From an uncultured Bacteroides sp. (GTDB lineage: Bacteria; Bacteroidota; Bacteroidia; Bacteroidales; Bacteroidaceae), in the NCBI RefSeq assembly GCF_902491285.1, contig NZ_CABUHK010000004.1:69208-133207 (forward strand): a stretch of 64,000 nucleotides of DNA, in the 5' to 3' direction. Shown here piece after piece: positions 6,950 to 15,666 of this stretch (positions within the stretch are counted from its first letter, which is position 1; each line of letters begins with the position of its first letter). The notes beneath the pieces are model-generated. The model saw nothing but the letters and a program-made list of their open reading frames with translations, had not been told where the DNA came from and made no database searches. Made by a program: the position numbers and the translations under genes.

Positions 6950-9043
6950 ATGAAAATTACATTAATCAGACAAGACAACGGGAGCGGAAAAGAAACTCTG
7001 AGCGTTTGTGAGGCAAGTACATTGTTCGACAAAATGAAGACGGAGACAAAATCGGGATACATCACGGCTTTGCGAAATCTTATACCTTTAATGGAGGGCA
7101 CGTATGGTCAGTACGAACATATAGACAAGCTGCCCTATATCTATTCCGCCGTGGAATATACCCGCACCAAAGACGGAGAACGAAGGATGAAACAATATAA
7201 CGGACTGGTGCAACTGGAAGTGAAGCACTTGGCGGGTCTGTCCGAAATCGAGTTTGTGAAGCGGCAGGCGGCACTGTTGCCGCAAACCTTTGCCGCTTTT
7301 TGTGGTTCCAGCGGTCGTAGTGTGAAAATATGGGTGCGTTTTGCCCTACCGGATGCCGGCGGACTGCCTGAAAAAGAAACGGACGCGGAGTTATTCCATG
7401 TACACGCCTATTGGCTGGCGGTGAAATGTTATCAGCCGCTACTTCCTTTCGACATCGACTTAAAAGAACCGGTGTTGGCACAAAGATGCCGGATGACACT
7501 GGATGAGGCTCCTTATTACAATCCGGACGCAGTGCCGTTCTGCCTGGAGCAACCGCTTTCCATGGCGGGTGAAGAGACTTTCCGGCAACGCAAACAGGGG
7601 GAAAAGAATCTTCTGTCGCGCCTGCAGCCGGGATACGAATCCTCGCGGACTTTCAAGAAAATTTATGAGGCTGCACTGAACCGTGCGTTTCAGGAAATGG
7701 AGGACTGGAAACGTGGGGACGACCTTCAGCCCTTGCTCGTGCGTCTTGCCGAACATTGTTTCAAGGCGGGTATCCCTGAGGAAGAGGCTGTGCGGCAAAC
7801 ACTTATCCACTATTATCGTGAGGAAGACGAGCAGACCATCCGCCTTGAGTTGCATAATCTCTATCAGGAATGTAAGGGGTTCGGCAAGAAAAGCAGTATC
7901 AGCAGGGAGCAGGAGACAGCTTTCCTGTTGGAAGAATTTATGAACCGCCGTTACGAACTTCGTTATAATACAGTGTTGGACGACCTGGAATACCGTCAGC
8001 GTGATTCCATCCATTTTTATTTCAAGCCTGTGGACAAGCGTGTGCGCAACAGTATTGCTATCTGTGCCCTGAAAGAGGGTATCAGCGCATGGGATCGCGA
8101 TGTAGACCGTTTCCTGAACTCGGAATATGTCCCTTTGTACAATCCCGTCGAGGAATATCTTTATGAGGTGGGGCGTTGGGACGGCAAAGACCGTATCCGT
8201 GCGTTGGCAGGCCTGGTTCCTTGTGACAATCCGCATTGGCAGGAATTGTTCTATCGCTGGTTTCTTAGCATGGTAGCGCATTGGAGAGGGCTGGACCGGC
8301 AGCATGGAAACAATACTTCGCCCCTGCTTGTCGGCCCGCAAGGGTTTCGTAAGTCAACGTTTTGCCGTATCATCCTGCCGCCGGAACTGCGTTTCGGCTA
8401 TACGGACAGCATCGACTTCAAAAGCAAGCAGGAGGCGGAGCGTTATCTGGGACGTTTTTTCCTGATAAACATTGATGAGTTCGACCAGATAAATGTCAGC
8501 CAACAGGGATTTCTGAAACATCTGTTGCAGAAACCGGTTGCCAACCTGCGTAAACCTCACGGCAACACTATCCGCGAAATGCGTCGTTACGCTTCTTTTA
8601 TCGGCACGAGCAATCAGAAAGATTTGCTGACCGACCCCAGCGGCAGCCGCCGTTTTATCTGTATCGAAGTGACGGCTCCTATCAGCACGAACGTCACTAT
8701 TAATTACAAACAGCTTTACGCGCAGGCGATGGAAGCCATCTATAAAGGAGAGCGTTACTGGCTGAACGAGGATGACGAGCAGATTCTGAAAGAGACGAAC
8801 CGTGAATTTGAGCAGATAAGCCCGTTGGAACAGTTGTTCCATTGTTATCTTAGTCCGGTGGCGGAAGAAGAGGAAGGCGAGTGGCTGACCACCATGCAAA
8901 TCTTGAGTTATCTGCAGACGAAGACACGTGATAAACTGGCTATCAATAAGGTATCGCAATTCGGGCGTACGCTCCGGAAGTTGAATATACCCTGCCGGAA
9001 GTCTTACCGGGGGACGCTTTATCATTTGGTTAAGATAGAGTGA
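6950..9043 (+). CDS. BT4734-like N-terminal domain / VapE-type P-loop protein (primase-helicase-like)
   Basis: This is a 697-residue protein. Residues about 45-180 match the BT4734-like domain found in Bacteroides (formerly called VirE N-terminal), related to primase-polymerase folds. Residues about 240-320 are helical and PriCT-like. Residues about 390-600 form a VapE/D5-type ATPase with a Walker A motif, GPQGFRKST, near 462-470 and an acidic Walker B, FLINIDEFDQ, near 505. Then comes FIGTSNQKDLLTDPSGSRRFICIEV, typical of VapE proteins. The family occurs on plasmids, satellites and chromosomal remnants and is thought to act in replication initiation. It is divergent from the HU-like gene with iteron-like DNA between them. 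Function is inferred; no experimental role is known to me. Confidence 0.85.
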   Translation: MKITLIRQDNGSGKETLSVCEASTLFDKMKTETKSGYITALRNLIPLMEGTYGQYEHIDKLPYIYSAVEYTRTKDGERRMKQYNGLVQLEVKHLAGLSEIEFVKRQAALLPQTFAAFCGSSGRSVKIWVRFALPDAGGLPEKETDAELFHVHAYWLAVKCYQPLLPFDIDLKEPVLAQRCRMTLDEAPYYNPDAVPFCLEQPLSMAGEETFRQRKQGEKNLLSRLQPGYESSRTFKKIYEAALNRAFQEMEDWKRGDDLQPLLVRLAEHCFKAGIPEEEAVRQTLIHYYREEDEQTIRLELHNLYQECKGFGKKSSISREQETAFLLEEFMNRRYELRYNTVLDDLEYRQRDSIHFYFKPVDKRVRNSIAICALKEGISAWDRDVDRFLNSEYVPLYNPVEEYLYEVGRWDGKDRIRALAGLVPCDNPHWQELFYRWFLSMVAHWRGLDRQHGNNTSPLLVGPQGFRKSTFCRIILPPELRFGYTDSIDFKSKQEAERYLGRFFLINIDEFDQINVSQQGFLKHLLQKPVANLRKPHGNTIREMRRYASFIGTSNQKDLLTDPSGSRRFICIEVTAPISTNVTINYKQLYAQAMEAIYKGERYWLNEDDEQILKETNREFEQISPLEQLFHCYLSPVAEEEEGEWLTTMQILSYLQTKTRDKLAINKVSQFGRTLRKLNIPCRKSYRGTLYHLVKIE

Positions 9044-9056
9044 CGGAAGGCAGGCA

Positions 9057-9067
9057 CTCTGAGGGTA
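9057..9067 (+). repeat. 11-bp direct repeat CTCTGAGGGTA flanking the HU/VapE module
   Basis: The same 11-mer occurs at 5929-5939 downstream of the HU-like gene and at 9057-9067 downstream of the VapE-type gene, in the same orientation. It could be a duplicated target or attachment site, or simply a shared regulatory motif. Confidence 0.35.
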
Positions 9068-9125
9068 TAAGCGTAAAACATGCATAAAAAATAGCTTGTA
9101 TGATGCTAAAGAACTGATTATTTTG

Positions 9126-9133
9126 TACTTTTG
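9126..9133 (+). promoter_or_regulatory. -7 box for the two-component operon
   Basis: TACTTTTG matches TAnnTTTG, 78 bp upstream of the response-regulator start codon. Confidence 0.45.
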
Positions 9134-9211
9134 TCTTACATATGCAAGAATCCGCATTCAAAATAATCAATATAATCAATCCGTTTTTTCAGATACAAAG
9201 ACTAAAGAAGT

Positions 9212-9898
9212 ATGCAGAGAATATTAATTGTGGAAGACGAAAAGAGAGTGGCCGATTTGCTGAAAATCGGTTTGGAAGAGAACGGTTATCAGGTCTTGGT
9301 AGCTTATGACGGTGCCATGGGGTTGCGTCTTTTCCAGTCAAACACTTTCCAACTGGTTATCTCGGATATCATCCTGCCCAAGATGGATGGTTTCGAGCTG
9401 TGCAGGGAAATCCGCAAGATTGACGACCGGGTTCCAATCCTGATGCTGACTGCTTTGGGTACGGCCGACGACAAACTGGAAGGCTTCGATGTCGGTGCGG
9501 ACGATTACATGGTGAAACCTTTCGATTTCAGGGAGTTGACGGCAAGAGTCAGGGTGCTGCTGAAACGGAATGCGGTATCAGGCGGTGCTCCTGCGAAACA
9601 GATTGCTTACGCTGATTTGTCCATCAATCTGGAACGGCAGGAAGTCACCCGAAACAACATCTGCATCCGGCTTTCCCCTAAGGAATACAATTTGCTGGTC
9701 TATATGGTTGAGAATGCGGAGAAAGTAATCAGCCGTGTGGAGATAGCGGAGAAAGTATGGAATACTCATTTTGATACGGGAACCAACTTCATTGATGTGT
9801 ATATCAACTATTTGCGAAAGAAGATAGACCGGGATTTCGATGTCAAACTTATCCATACCAAGCCGGGGGTAGGCTTTATCCTCGCAGACAAGATATGA
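9212..9898 (+). CDS. OmpR/PhoB-family response regulator
   Basis: This is a 228-residue protein. The receiver domain is residues 1-120 with the acidic pocket Glu8-Asp9, phospho-acceptor Asp52 (VISDIILPKMDG) and the conserved Lys in VKPFD. A winged-helix output domain lies at about 130-226 (LSPKEYNLLVYM, then the recognition helix region FIDVYINYLRKKID). Its last codons overlap the start of the histidine kinase by 4 bp, so the two are translationally coupled. OmpR-type regulators bind direct repeats with 10-11 bp spacing; exactly such an array (11327-11364) precedes the P-type ATPase gene downstream, which is the best candidate target. Confidence 0.92.
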   Translation: MQRILIVEDEKRVADLLKIGLEENGYQVLVAYDGAMGLRLFQSNTFQLVISDIILPKMDGFELCREIRKIDDRVPILMLTALGTADDKLEGFDVGADDYMVKPFDFRELTARVRVLLKRNAVSGGAPAKQIAYADLSINLERQEVTRNNICIRLSPKEYNLLVYMVENAEKVISRVEIAEKVWNTHFDTGTNFIDVYINYLRKKIDRDFDVKLIHTKPGVGFILADKI

Positions 9899-11265
9899 AA
9901 ATAAGAACAGCGCTTACATTAAAGAATACCGGGGTGACGGCTACTGTTTTCCTGCTGTGCATGGTCTTGATTTATCTGGTCAGTGAGCGGACGCGTGACA
10001 AGACTTTTTTCAGAGACTTGAAGAGCGAGGCAGTCACTAAAGCCCATCTGTTTCTTGCCGACCAGGTGGATGCCCGGACTATGCAGTCCATCTACCTGAA
10101 TAATAAGAAATTCATCAACGAAGTAGAGGTAGCCGTTTATACCACAGACTTCCGGATGCTTTACCATGATGCCATACAGAACGATATAATCAAGGAAACG
10201 CAGGAAATGATAGACAATATCCTGCAGAAAAAGGAGATGGAATTTCATGTCGGCAAGTATCAGGGGATTGGTATCGTTTACCCGTTCGGGGGAAAGGAGT
10301 ATATAGTCACGGCCGCCGCTTATGACGGTTACGGCTATGACAATCTGCTCGGATTGCAGAAAACGTTGTTCATTTTGTTTGTTGTAGGATTACCCCTGTT
10401 GTTCGCTGCCGGTTACTTTCTGGCGAGGGTTTCATTGCGACCGATACGTACTATCGTGAGCGAGGCGGAAACGATTACCGCTTCACGGATAGACCGCCGT
10501 CTTCCGGTGAAGAACGAGAGTGATGAGTTGGGTGAGCTCAGTACGGCTTTCAACGCGTTGCTTGACCGGTTGGAAGTATCGTTCAATTCGCAAAGGATGT
10601 TTGTCAGCAACGTCTCACATGAACTGCGCACGCCGTTGGCCGCCCTTATCGCCGAACTGGATCTGTCTCTGCAGAAAGAGCGTACGGCGGAGCAGTACTG
10701 CTGTGCCATGCAGAATATGCAGCAGGATGCCAGGCGGATGACAAGATTGATTGACGGGCTGTTGAATCTTGCCAAAGCCGATTACCGGAAGGAAGAAATC
10801 AGTATGCGGGATGTCCGGCTGGACGAGCTGTTGCTTGATGTTAGGGAACTGATACTGAGGGCACATCCGGAATATAGTATCGAGCTGCTTTTCGGGCAGG
10901 AAGAGGCGGATGACGACCGTCTGATTACGGTGACGGGAAATCCGTATCTGTTGAATATCGCCTTTTCCAACCTGATAGAGAACAACTGCAAATACTCCGC
11001 CAATAACTCCTCGTCTGTCCAGATTTCTTTCTGGGATAAATGGACTGTTGTCCGCCTGTCGGACAGTGGCATCGGTATGTCGGATATCGACAAGCAGAAC
11101 CTTTTCACTCTGTTTTATAGAGGAGAAGAAGAAAAGGTGGTGGAGGGACACGGCATCGGCATGGCGTTGTCTCAAAAGATTATCCGTTTGCACGGCGGAG
11201 ACATTGCCGTACACTCGGAACGGGGAGAAGGTACTACATTTGTGGTGGAGCTTCCCCACGTCTGA
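9895..11265 (+). CDS. Sensor histidine kinase
   Basis: This is a 456-residue protein. TM1 lies at about 13-30, followed by a sensor region of about 130 residues (periplasmic), TM2 at about 158-180, HAMP at about 182-232, and a HisKA domain with the phosphorylated His242 in SHELRTPLAAL. The HATPase domain has its N box NLIENNCKYS, G1 box DSGIGMS and G2 box GHGIGMALSQ. The sensed signal is not evident, but the linked Mg2+-type ATPase suggests divalent cations or envelope conditions, as with PhoPQ. It overlaps the regulator gene by 4 bp. Confidence 0.9.
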   Translation: MKIRTALTLKNTGVTATVFLLCMVLIYLVSERTRDKTFFRDLKSEAVTKAHLFLADQVDARTMQSIYLNNKKFINEVEVAVYTTDFRMLYHDAIQNDIIKETQEMIDNILQKKEMEFHVGKYQGIGIVYPFGGKEYIVTAAAYDGYGYDNLLGLQKTLFILFVVGLPLLFAAGYFLARVSLRPIRTIVSEAETITASRIDRRLPVKNESDELGELSTAFNALLDRLEVSFNSQRMFVSNVSHELRTPLAALIAELDLSLQKERTAEQYCCAMQNMQQDARRMTRLIDGLLNLAKADYRKEEISMRDVRLDELLLDVRELILRAHPEYSIELLFGQEEADDDRLITVTGNPYLLNIAFSNLIENNCKYSANNSSSVQISFWDKWTVVRLSDSGIGMSDIDKQNLFTLFYRGEEEKVVEGHGIGMALSQKIIRLHGGDIAVHSERGEGTTFVVELPHV

Positions 11266-11326
11266 TACTGTCTGCTTCGTCCGGAAATTCGCCTGAATAG
11301 GTTTTGTTTCTCTCATGATAAGTTTC

Positions 11327-11364
11327 TCTAATAGTTTTCTAATACCACTCTAATAGTTTTCTAA
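11327..11364 (+). promoter_or_regulatory. PhoB-box-like operator: four TCTAA boxes every 11 bp
   Basis: TCTAA occurs at 11327, 11338, 11349 and 11360, exactly 11 bp apart. Seen as larger units, the 17-mer CTCTAATAGTTTTCTAA is perfectly repeated at 11326 and 11348. This one-turn spacing on one DNA face is the usual pattern for tandem binding of OmpR/PhoB-type dimers. The array ends 23 bp before the -7 box of mgtA, in activator position. Confidence 0.75.
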
Positions 11365-11387
11365 CAGTTCCTTATAAGAATGCTTCC

Positions 11388-11395
11388 TACTTTTG
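11388..11395 (+). promoter_or_regulatory. -7 box of the mgtA promoter
   Basis: TACTTTTG matches TAnnTTTG, 49 bp before the ATG at 11444 and just downstream of the four-box operator. No good -33 box is present, which fits an activator-dependent promoter. Confidence 0.6.
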
Positions 11396-11443
11396 CGGCG
11401 CGAAAGGCAAAACAGAGTAATTAATCCATAAAACAAAAGTAAC

Positions 11444-14092
11444 ATGTGGAAGAAGAAAAAACGTAAGGAACAGTTCGCTTTTAATGCCGAGAAGGTATTT
11501 TTGGCCGCAGGACAGCCACTCGAATCGGTTTTCAATTATTTCCGGACAACTCAGCTCGGACTGACTGAAAATGAAGTAGAGAAAAGACAGTCTCTTTTTG
11601 GGAAGAATGAGGTTGTACATGAAAAAAGGAAAAGGCCGCTCATCATGTTTGCCAAGGCATTCATCAACCCTTTTGTGGGAGTACTTACGGCATTGGTCGC
11701 CATATCCTTTGTGATGGATGTGCTGATGGCAGTTCCCGGTGACCAGGACTGGACTTCCATTATCATCGTCACGACAATGATTGTATTGAGTGCCATCCTG
11801 CGTTTCACACAGGAATGGAAAGCCAGCCGTTCGAGCGAGGCTTTGCAGAAGATGGTGACAAACACCTGCTATGTAAAACGTACGGGAATCCCCGAGGGGG
11901 AAATCAGGATAGAAGAACTGGTGCCGGGGGACATTGTGATGCTCGCTGCCGGCGACATGATTCCTGCCGATATCCGCATCGTCGAAGCGAAGGACTTGTT
12001 TGTCAGCCAGTCCACCCTGACGGGTGAATCCGACGCGGTAGAGAAGACCCCTAAGGGGATGGGCAAGAAATATCATAAGGGGAGTGTGGTGGAACTGGAC
12101 AACATCTGCTACATGGGTTCCAACGTGGTGAGCGGATCGGCCAAAGGGATCGTTTTTGAGACCGGAAACAATACTTACCTGGGAACCATTGCCAAGAGTA
12201 TAGCCGGACATCGCGCAGCTACGGCTTTCGACAAGGGTATCACTAAAGTGAGCTTGTTGCTTATACGTTTCATGTTGATTATGGTTCCGATAGTGTTCCT
12301 TGTAAACGGCATTACGAAGGGGGACTGGATGGAAGCGTTTATCTTTGCTATATCAGTGGCAGTGGGGCTGACTCCTGAGATGCTTCCCATGATTGTGACC
12401 GCCAATCTGTCAAAGGGGGCTTTGAATATGTCGCGGAAGAAAACAATTGTAAAGGATCTGAATGCCATCCAGAACTTCGGTGCCATGAACATACTCTGTA
12501 CCGACAAGACCGGTACGCTAACACAAGACCATATCGTGTTGGAACGCCATGTCAATGCTGACGGTACCGAGGACAAGGAGAACCGTATCCTGAGGCACGC
12601 TTACTTTAACAGTTATTTCCAGACCGGGCTGAAAAACCTGATGGACCGTGCTGTCCTTTCACATGTCAAGGAACTGAATCTTGAGTCTTTGAGCAATGTT
12701 TACAGGAAGGTGGATGAGATTCCGTTCGACTTTACCCGACGCCGGATGTCGGTCGTGGTGGAGGACAACAATGGCAAGCGTCAGATTATCACCAAAGGAG
12801 CCGTGGAAGAAATGTTGGGTATCTGCGCTTATGCCGAATTGGGCGGCGAGGTACGTCCGCTCACCGGGGATATACGGATGAGGGCGCAAAAGTTTGTCGG
12901 GGAGATGAACAATCAGGGGATGCGTGTCCTTGCCCTTGCCCATAAGAGTTTTCTGAGCAAGGAGAACAACTTTGCCGTGGAGGATGAGCAGGAGATGGTG
13001 CTGATAGGTTATCTGGCATTTCTCGATCCGCCCAAGGAGTCGGCGGCACAGGCTATCCGCCAGTTGCACGGGCACGGTGTGGAAGTCAAGGTGCTTTCCG
13101 GTGACAATGATGCTGTGGTGAAGACTATTTCACGGCAGGTAGGCATTGATACCTCTACTGCCGTCACGGGGCCCGAACTGGAAAAGATGAATGAAGAGGA
13201 GAAGATGAAGGCTGTTGCAGTGGGGAATATCTTCTCCAAATTGACACCGATGCAGAAGGTGGAGATTATCCAACTCTTGCAGAAGCAGAAGAATACGGTC
13301 GGTTTTCTGGGAGACGGCATTAATGACGCGGCTGCACTGCGTGAATCAGACATAGGTATCTCCGTAGATTCGGCTGTGGACATCGCCAAGGAAAGCGCCG
13401 ATATCATCCTGCTTGAAAAAGACCTGATGGTGCTGGAGAACGGTGTGCTCGAAGGACGCAAGACGTTCGGGAATATTATCAAGTATGTGAAGATGACTGC
13501 CAGTTCTAACTTCGGCAATATGTTCAGCGTACTGGTTGCCAGTGCCTTCCTGCCGTTCCTGCCGATGATGCCTATCCACATACTGATTCAGAACTTGCTT
13601 TATGATATATCCCAGACAACCATTCCGTTTGACCGCATGGATCCGGAATACTTGCGTAAGCCCCGGATCTGGGATTCTTCCGATTTGAGCCGCTTTATGA
13701 TTTGGATCGGGCCTATCAGTTCCATCTTCGATATTGTGACTTACATTGTGATGTGGTGGTTCTTCAGTTGCCGTACTCCTGAAATGGCATCTTTGTTCCA
13801 GTCGGGATGGTTTGTCGTTGGGCTGCTGTCACAGACGTTAATCGTACACATGATTCGTACACGCAAGGTTCCGTTCTTCCAGAGCACGGCATCTTGGCCG
13901 GTACTGATAATGACATTCTCGATTATGGCTATCGGTATCTATGTGCCATTCTCACCGTTCGGCGCTTCTATCGGTCTGACACCGCTTCCATGGAGTTATT
14001 TCCCCTGGCTCGTCGGCATCCTGCTCGCTTACTGTATGCTGACGCAGGGACTGAAGGTGCTCTATATCCGTGCATTCAAACGTTGGCTATAA
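11444..14092 (+). CDS. mgtA: P-type Mg2+-transporting ATPase (MgtA-like)
   Basis: This is an 882-residue protein, the usual length of the P3B family. It has an N-terminal cation-ATPase domain, an actuator domain with TGES at about 193-196, the phosphorylation motif DKTGTLT with Asp354, a nucleotide-binding domain containing ITKGAVEEML, the hinge GDGINDAAAL at 623-632, and a C-terminal block of membrane segments with NLLYDISQTTIPFDRMDPEY, typical of MgtA/MgtB. It imports Mg2+ down its gradient at the cost of ATP, in the inner membrane. It follows the two-component genes by 178 bp with its own promoter and operator, and precedes a porin-like gene by 11 bp. Confidence 0.9.
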   Translation: MWKKKKRKEQFAFNAEKVFLAAGQPLESVFNYFRTTQLGLTENEVEKRQSLFGKNEVVHEKRKRPLIMFAKAFINPFVGVLTALVAISFVMDVLMAVPGDQDWTSIIIVTTMIVLSAILRFTQEWKASRSSEALQKMVTNTCYVKRTGIPEGEIRIEELVPGDIVMLAAGDMIPADIRIVEAKDLFVSQSTLTGESDAVEKTPKGMGKKYHKGSVVELDNICYMGSNVVSGSAKGIVFETGNNTYLGTIAKSIAGHRAATAFDKGITKVSLLLIRFMLIMVPIVFLVNGITKGDWMEAFIFAISVAVGLTPEMLPMIVTANLSKGALNMSRKKTIVKDLNAIQNFGAMNILCTDKTGTLTQDHIVLERHVNADGTEDKENRILRHAYFNSYFQTGLKNLMDRAVLSHVKELNLESLSNVYRKVDEIPFDFTRRRMSVVVEDNNGKRQIITKGAVEEMLGICAYAELGGEVRPLTGDIRMRAQKFVGEMNNQGMRVLALAHKSFLSKENNFAVEDEQEMVLIGYLAFLDPPKESAAQAIRQLHGHGVEVKVLSGDNDAVVKTISRQVGIDTSTAVTGPELEKMNEEEKMKAVAVGNIFSKLTPMQKVEIIQLLQKQKNTVGFLGDGINDAAALRESDIGISVDSAVDIAKESADIILLEKDLMVLENGVLEGRKTFGNIIKYVKMTASSNFGNMFSVLVASAFLPFLPMMPIHILIQNLLYDISQTTIPFDRMDPEYLRKPRIWDSSDLSRFMIWIGPISSIFDIVTYIVMWWFFSCRTPEMASLFQSGWFVVGLLSQTLIVHMIRTRKVPFFQSTASWPVLIMTFSIMAIGIYVPFSPFGASIGLTPLPWSYFPWLVGILLAYCMLTQGLKVLYIRAFKRWL

Positions 14093-14103
14093 AAACTGCG
14101 GTT

Positions 14104-15144
14104 ATGAAATTGAAGACAATGCTTTTCTTTGTGGGCTGTACGATACCTTGTATGGCTTATACCCAGACATTCGGTGGTGCATATACCACCGAATGGCAAT
14201 GGGATATGAAGAAGAATACCAACTGGGTGAACCTGCTCCGGTTGGATATGAACCTGCCCTTGTGGAAGAGCGGCTCGCTGGAAGCTGCCACCATTCATGT
14301 GGCAAAGACGAACGAAAATATCATTGATGACTGGCAGACTTTCTCCAATATCGAGGAAGACAATATTTTTGCAGCTATCGCCATGATGGGATATAGGCAT
14401 ATGTGGAAAAAAGCGCGCCTGTTTGTCGGAGTACGCAATGTGAATGAGGACTTTTTCACGTCCGATGTCACTTCGCTCTTTACGGGCAGCTCTTGTGGTA
14501 TTTTTCCTACGGTTTCGGCTAGTTATCCGATTTCCAATTATCCTTTGGCGGGACTGACGGTGTATTTTGACGTGAGTTTTGGCGGATGGACTTTTAAAAA
14601 CAGCCTGTACAACGGTGCAGGTTATAATGGATGGAACCGGCATGACAACCCGTTCCTTGTCCGGCCGAAACGGGATGGGGTTTTCGATATGGCGCAACTG
14701 GAGTATGAATGTGGAAACGGACATTACTTTGCGGGGGCGGCTGTACACAACAGGCGGTATCCCGTTGACGAAGAGGGGCGACTATCTCCTATGGGGGAAG
14801 CCTTGAAGCAGACGAGTTGTGCCTGGTGGGTGTATGGTGAACAGCCTGTATGGAAAGCTGGCAACAAGAACGTTATCCTGATGGCGCAGTATTCGGAGAA
14901 CACGTGCAGGCAGAGCGGCTGTTACCGGTATGCGGAGGCAGGCTGTGCGTATGCCGGCGGGAGCGGCCGGCTTGGGATGTCGGGACAGTATGCCCGATTC
15001 TTTCAGGGTAAGGAGTGGTCATTGGAGCTGACGTGGAACAAGGCTGTCAGTGAGTCTTTGTTCATCCAGCCCATTCTCCAGTATGTCAGGAACGGGAATG
15101 GAAACTTCACGGTACTTAGCGCGCGTGTCCATTACAGTTTTTGA
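14104..15144 (+). CDS. Porin-like outer-membrane protein (OprB-type)
   Basis: This is a 346-residue protein with a signal peptide (MKLKTMLFFVGCTIPCMAYT). The mature part is rich in alternating aromatic and polar residues, with stretches such as LTVYFDVSFGGWTFKNSLYNGAGYNGWN and a final strand ending in VHYSF, as expected for an outer-membrane beta-barrel of the carbohydrate-selective porin type. The ATG at 14104 is chosen because it gives the signal peptide and starts 11 bp after mgtA; an open frame back into mgtA is an overlap artefact. Being coupled to mgtA, it may let divalent cations or a chelate cross the outer membrane. That role is inference. Confidence 0.72.
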   Translation: MKLKTMLFFVGCTIPCMAYTQTFGGAYTTEWQWDMKKNTNWVNLLRLDMNLPLWKSGSLEAATIHVAKTNENIIDDWQTFSNIEEDNIFAAIAMMGYRHMWKKARLFVGVRNVNEDFFTSDVTSLFTGSSCGIFPTVSASYPISNYPLAGLTVYFDVSFGGWTFKNSLYNGAGYNGWNRHDNPFLVRPKRDGVFDMAQLEYECGNGHYFAGAAVHNRRYPVDEEGRLSPMGEALKQTSCAWWVYGEQPVWKAGNKNVILMAQYSENTCRQSGCYRYAEAGCAYAGGSGRLGMSGQYARFFQGKEWSLELTWNKAVSESLFIQPILQYVRNGNGNFTVLSARVHYSF

Positions 15145-15210
15145 CCTGCGGTTTCCAAAGTGAGCTTTATCGGATTATAAATTAAAAAAACAGAAAAGTT
15201 ATGGTTACAA

Positions 15211-15630
15211 ATGTGGAAAGACTTTTACGAGCGTTTTGAACGCGCCATGCAGAAGGCGGAGCAATGGCTTCGGATGCACGATTTACTCAATATATCTGAG
15301 TCTGCTGCAAGGCAACTATTGTTGAAGTCGGAGTATAAGAATGTAGCGCTGTCTGTTGATACTATTCTATATATCGAGTCGATAGACAATTATGTCAAAG
15401 TACATCTTACCGACGGTTCATCGGTACTTTCTAAAATTCCCTTGCGAAGCATCGAAGAGCAACTGCCACAGGGAGAGTTCATCCGCATACATCGTTCGTT
15501 TGTGGTGCCGCGAAACCGTATCACGAGGTTCACACGTTCGGAAGTGATGTTGGCAAAAACCGGCAAGAGCCTGCCGGTCGGGAAGAAGTACGCGGAAGAC
15601 GTAATGATGCTTCTGGGGAAGGACGAATAA
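15211..15630 (+). CDS. LytTR-domain DNA-binding protein
   Basis: This is a 139-residue protein. After about 40 helical residues (WKDFYERFERAMQKAEQWL), residues about 48-135 form a LytTR domain: VDTILYIESIDNYVKVHLTDGS, the basic core LPQGEFIRIHRSFVVPRNRI, and LPVGKKYAEDV. There is no receiver domain, so it acts as a stand-alone regulator, probably downstream of another signal. It lies 66 bp after the porin gene on the same strand and may be the last gene of the mgtA unit. It converges on the YdeI-like gene. Confidence 0.88.
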   Translation: MWKDFYERFERAMQKAEQWLRMHDLLNISESAARQLLLKSEYKNVALSVDTILYIESIDNYVKVHLTDGSSVLSKIPLRSIEEQLPQGEFIRIHRSFVVPRNRITRFTRSEVMLAKTGKSLPVGKKYAEDVMMLLGKDE

Positions 15631-15666
15631 TGCAAAAGGAACATTCTGTTTGTGAATAGATTAGGA

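Noticed and set aside
7460..8341. 293-codon minus-strand open frame
   Set aside because: Fully antisense to the well-supported VapE-type gene, with no recognisable domain or ribosome-binding site; a shadow of codon bias.
13807..14103. Longer N-terminus for the porin-like protein
   Set aside because: This stretch overlaps the 3' end of mgtA in another frame; the ATG at 14104 gives a proper signal peptide.
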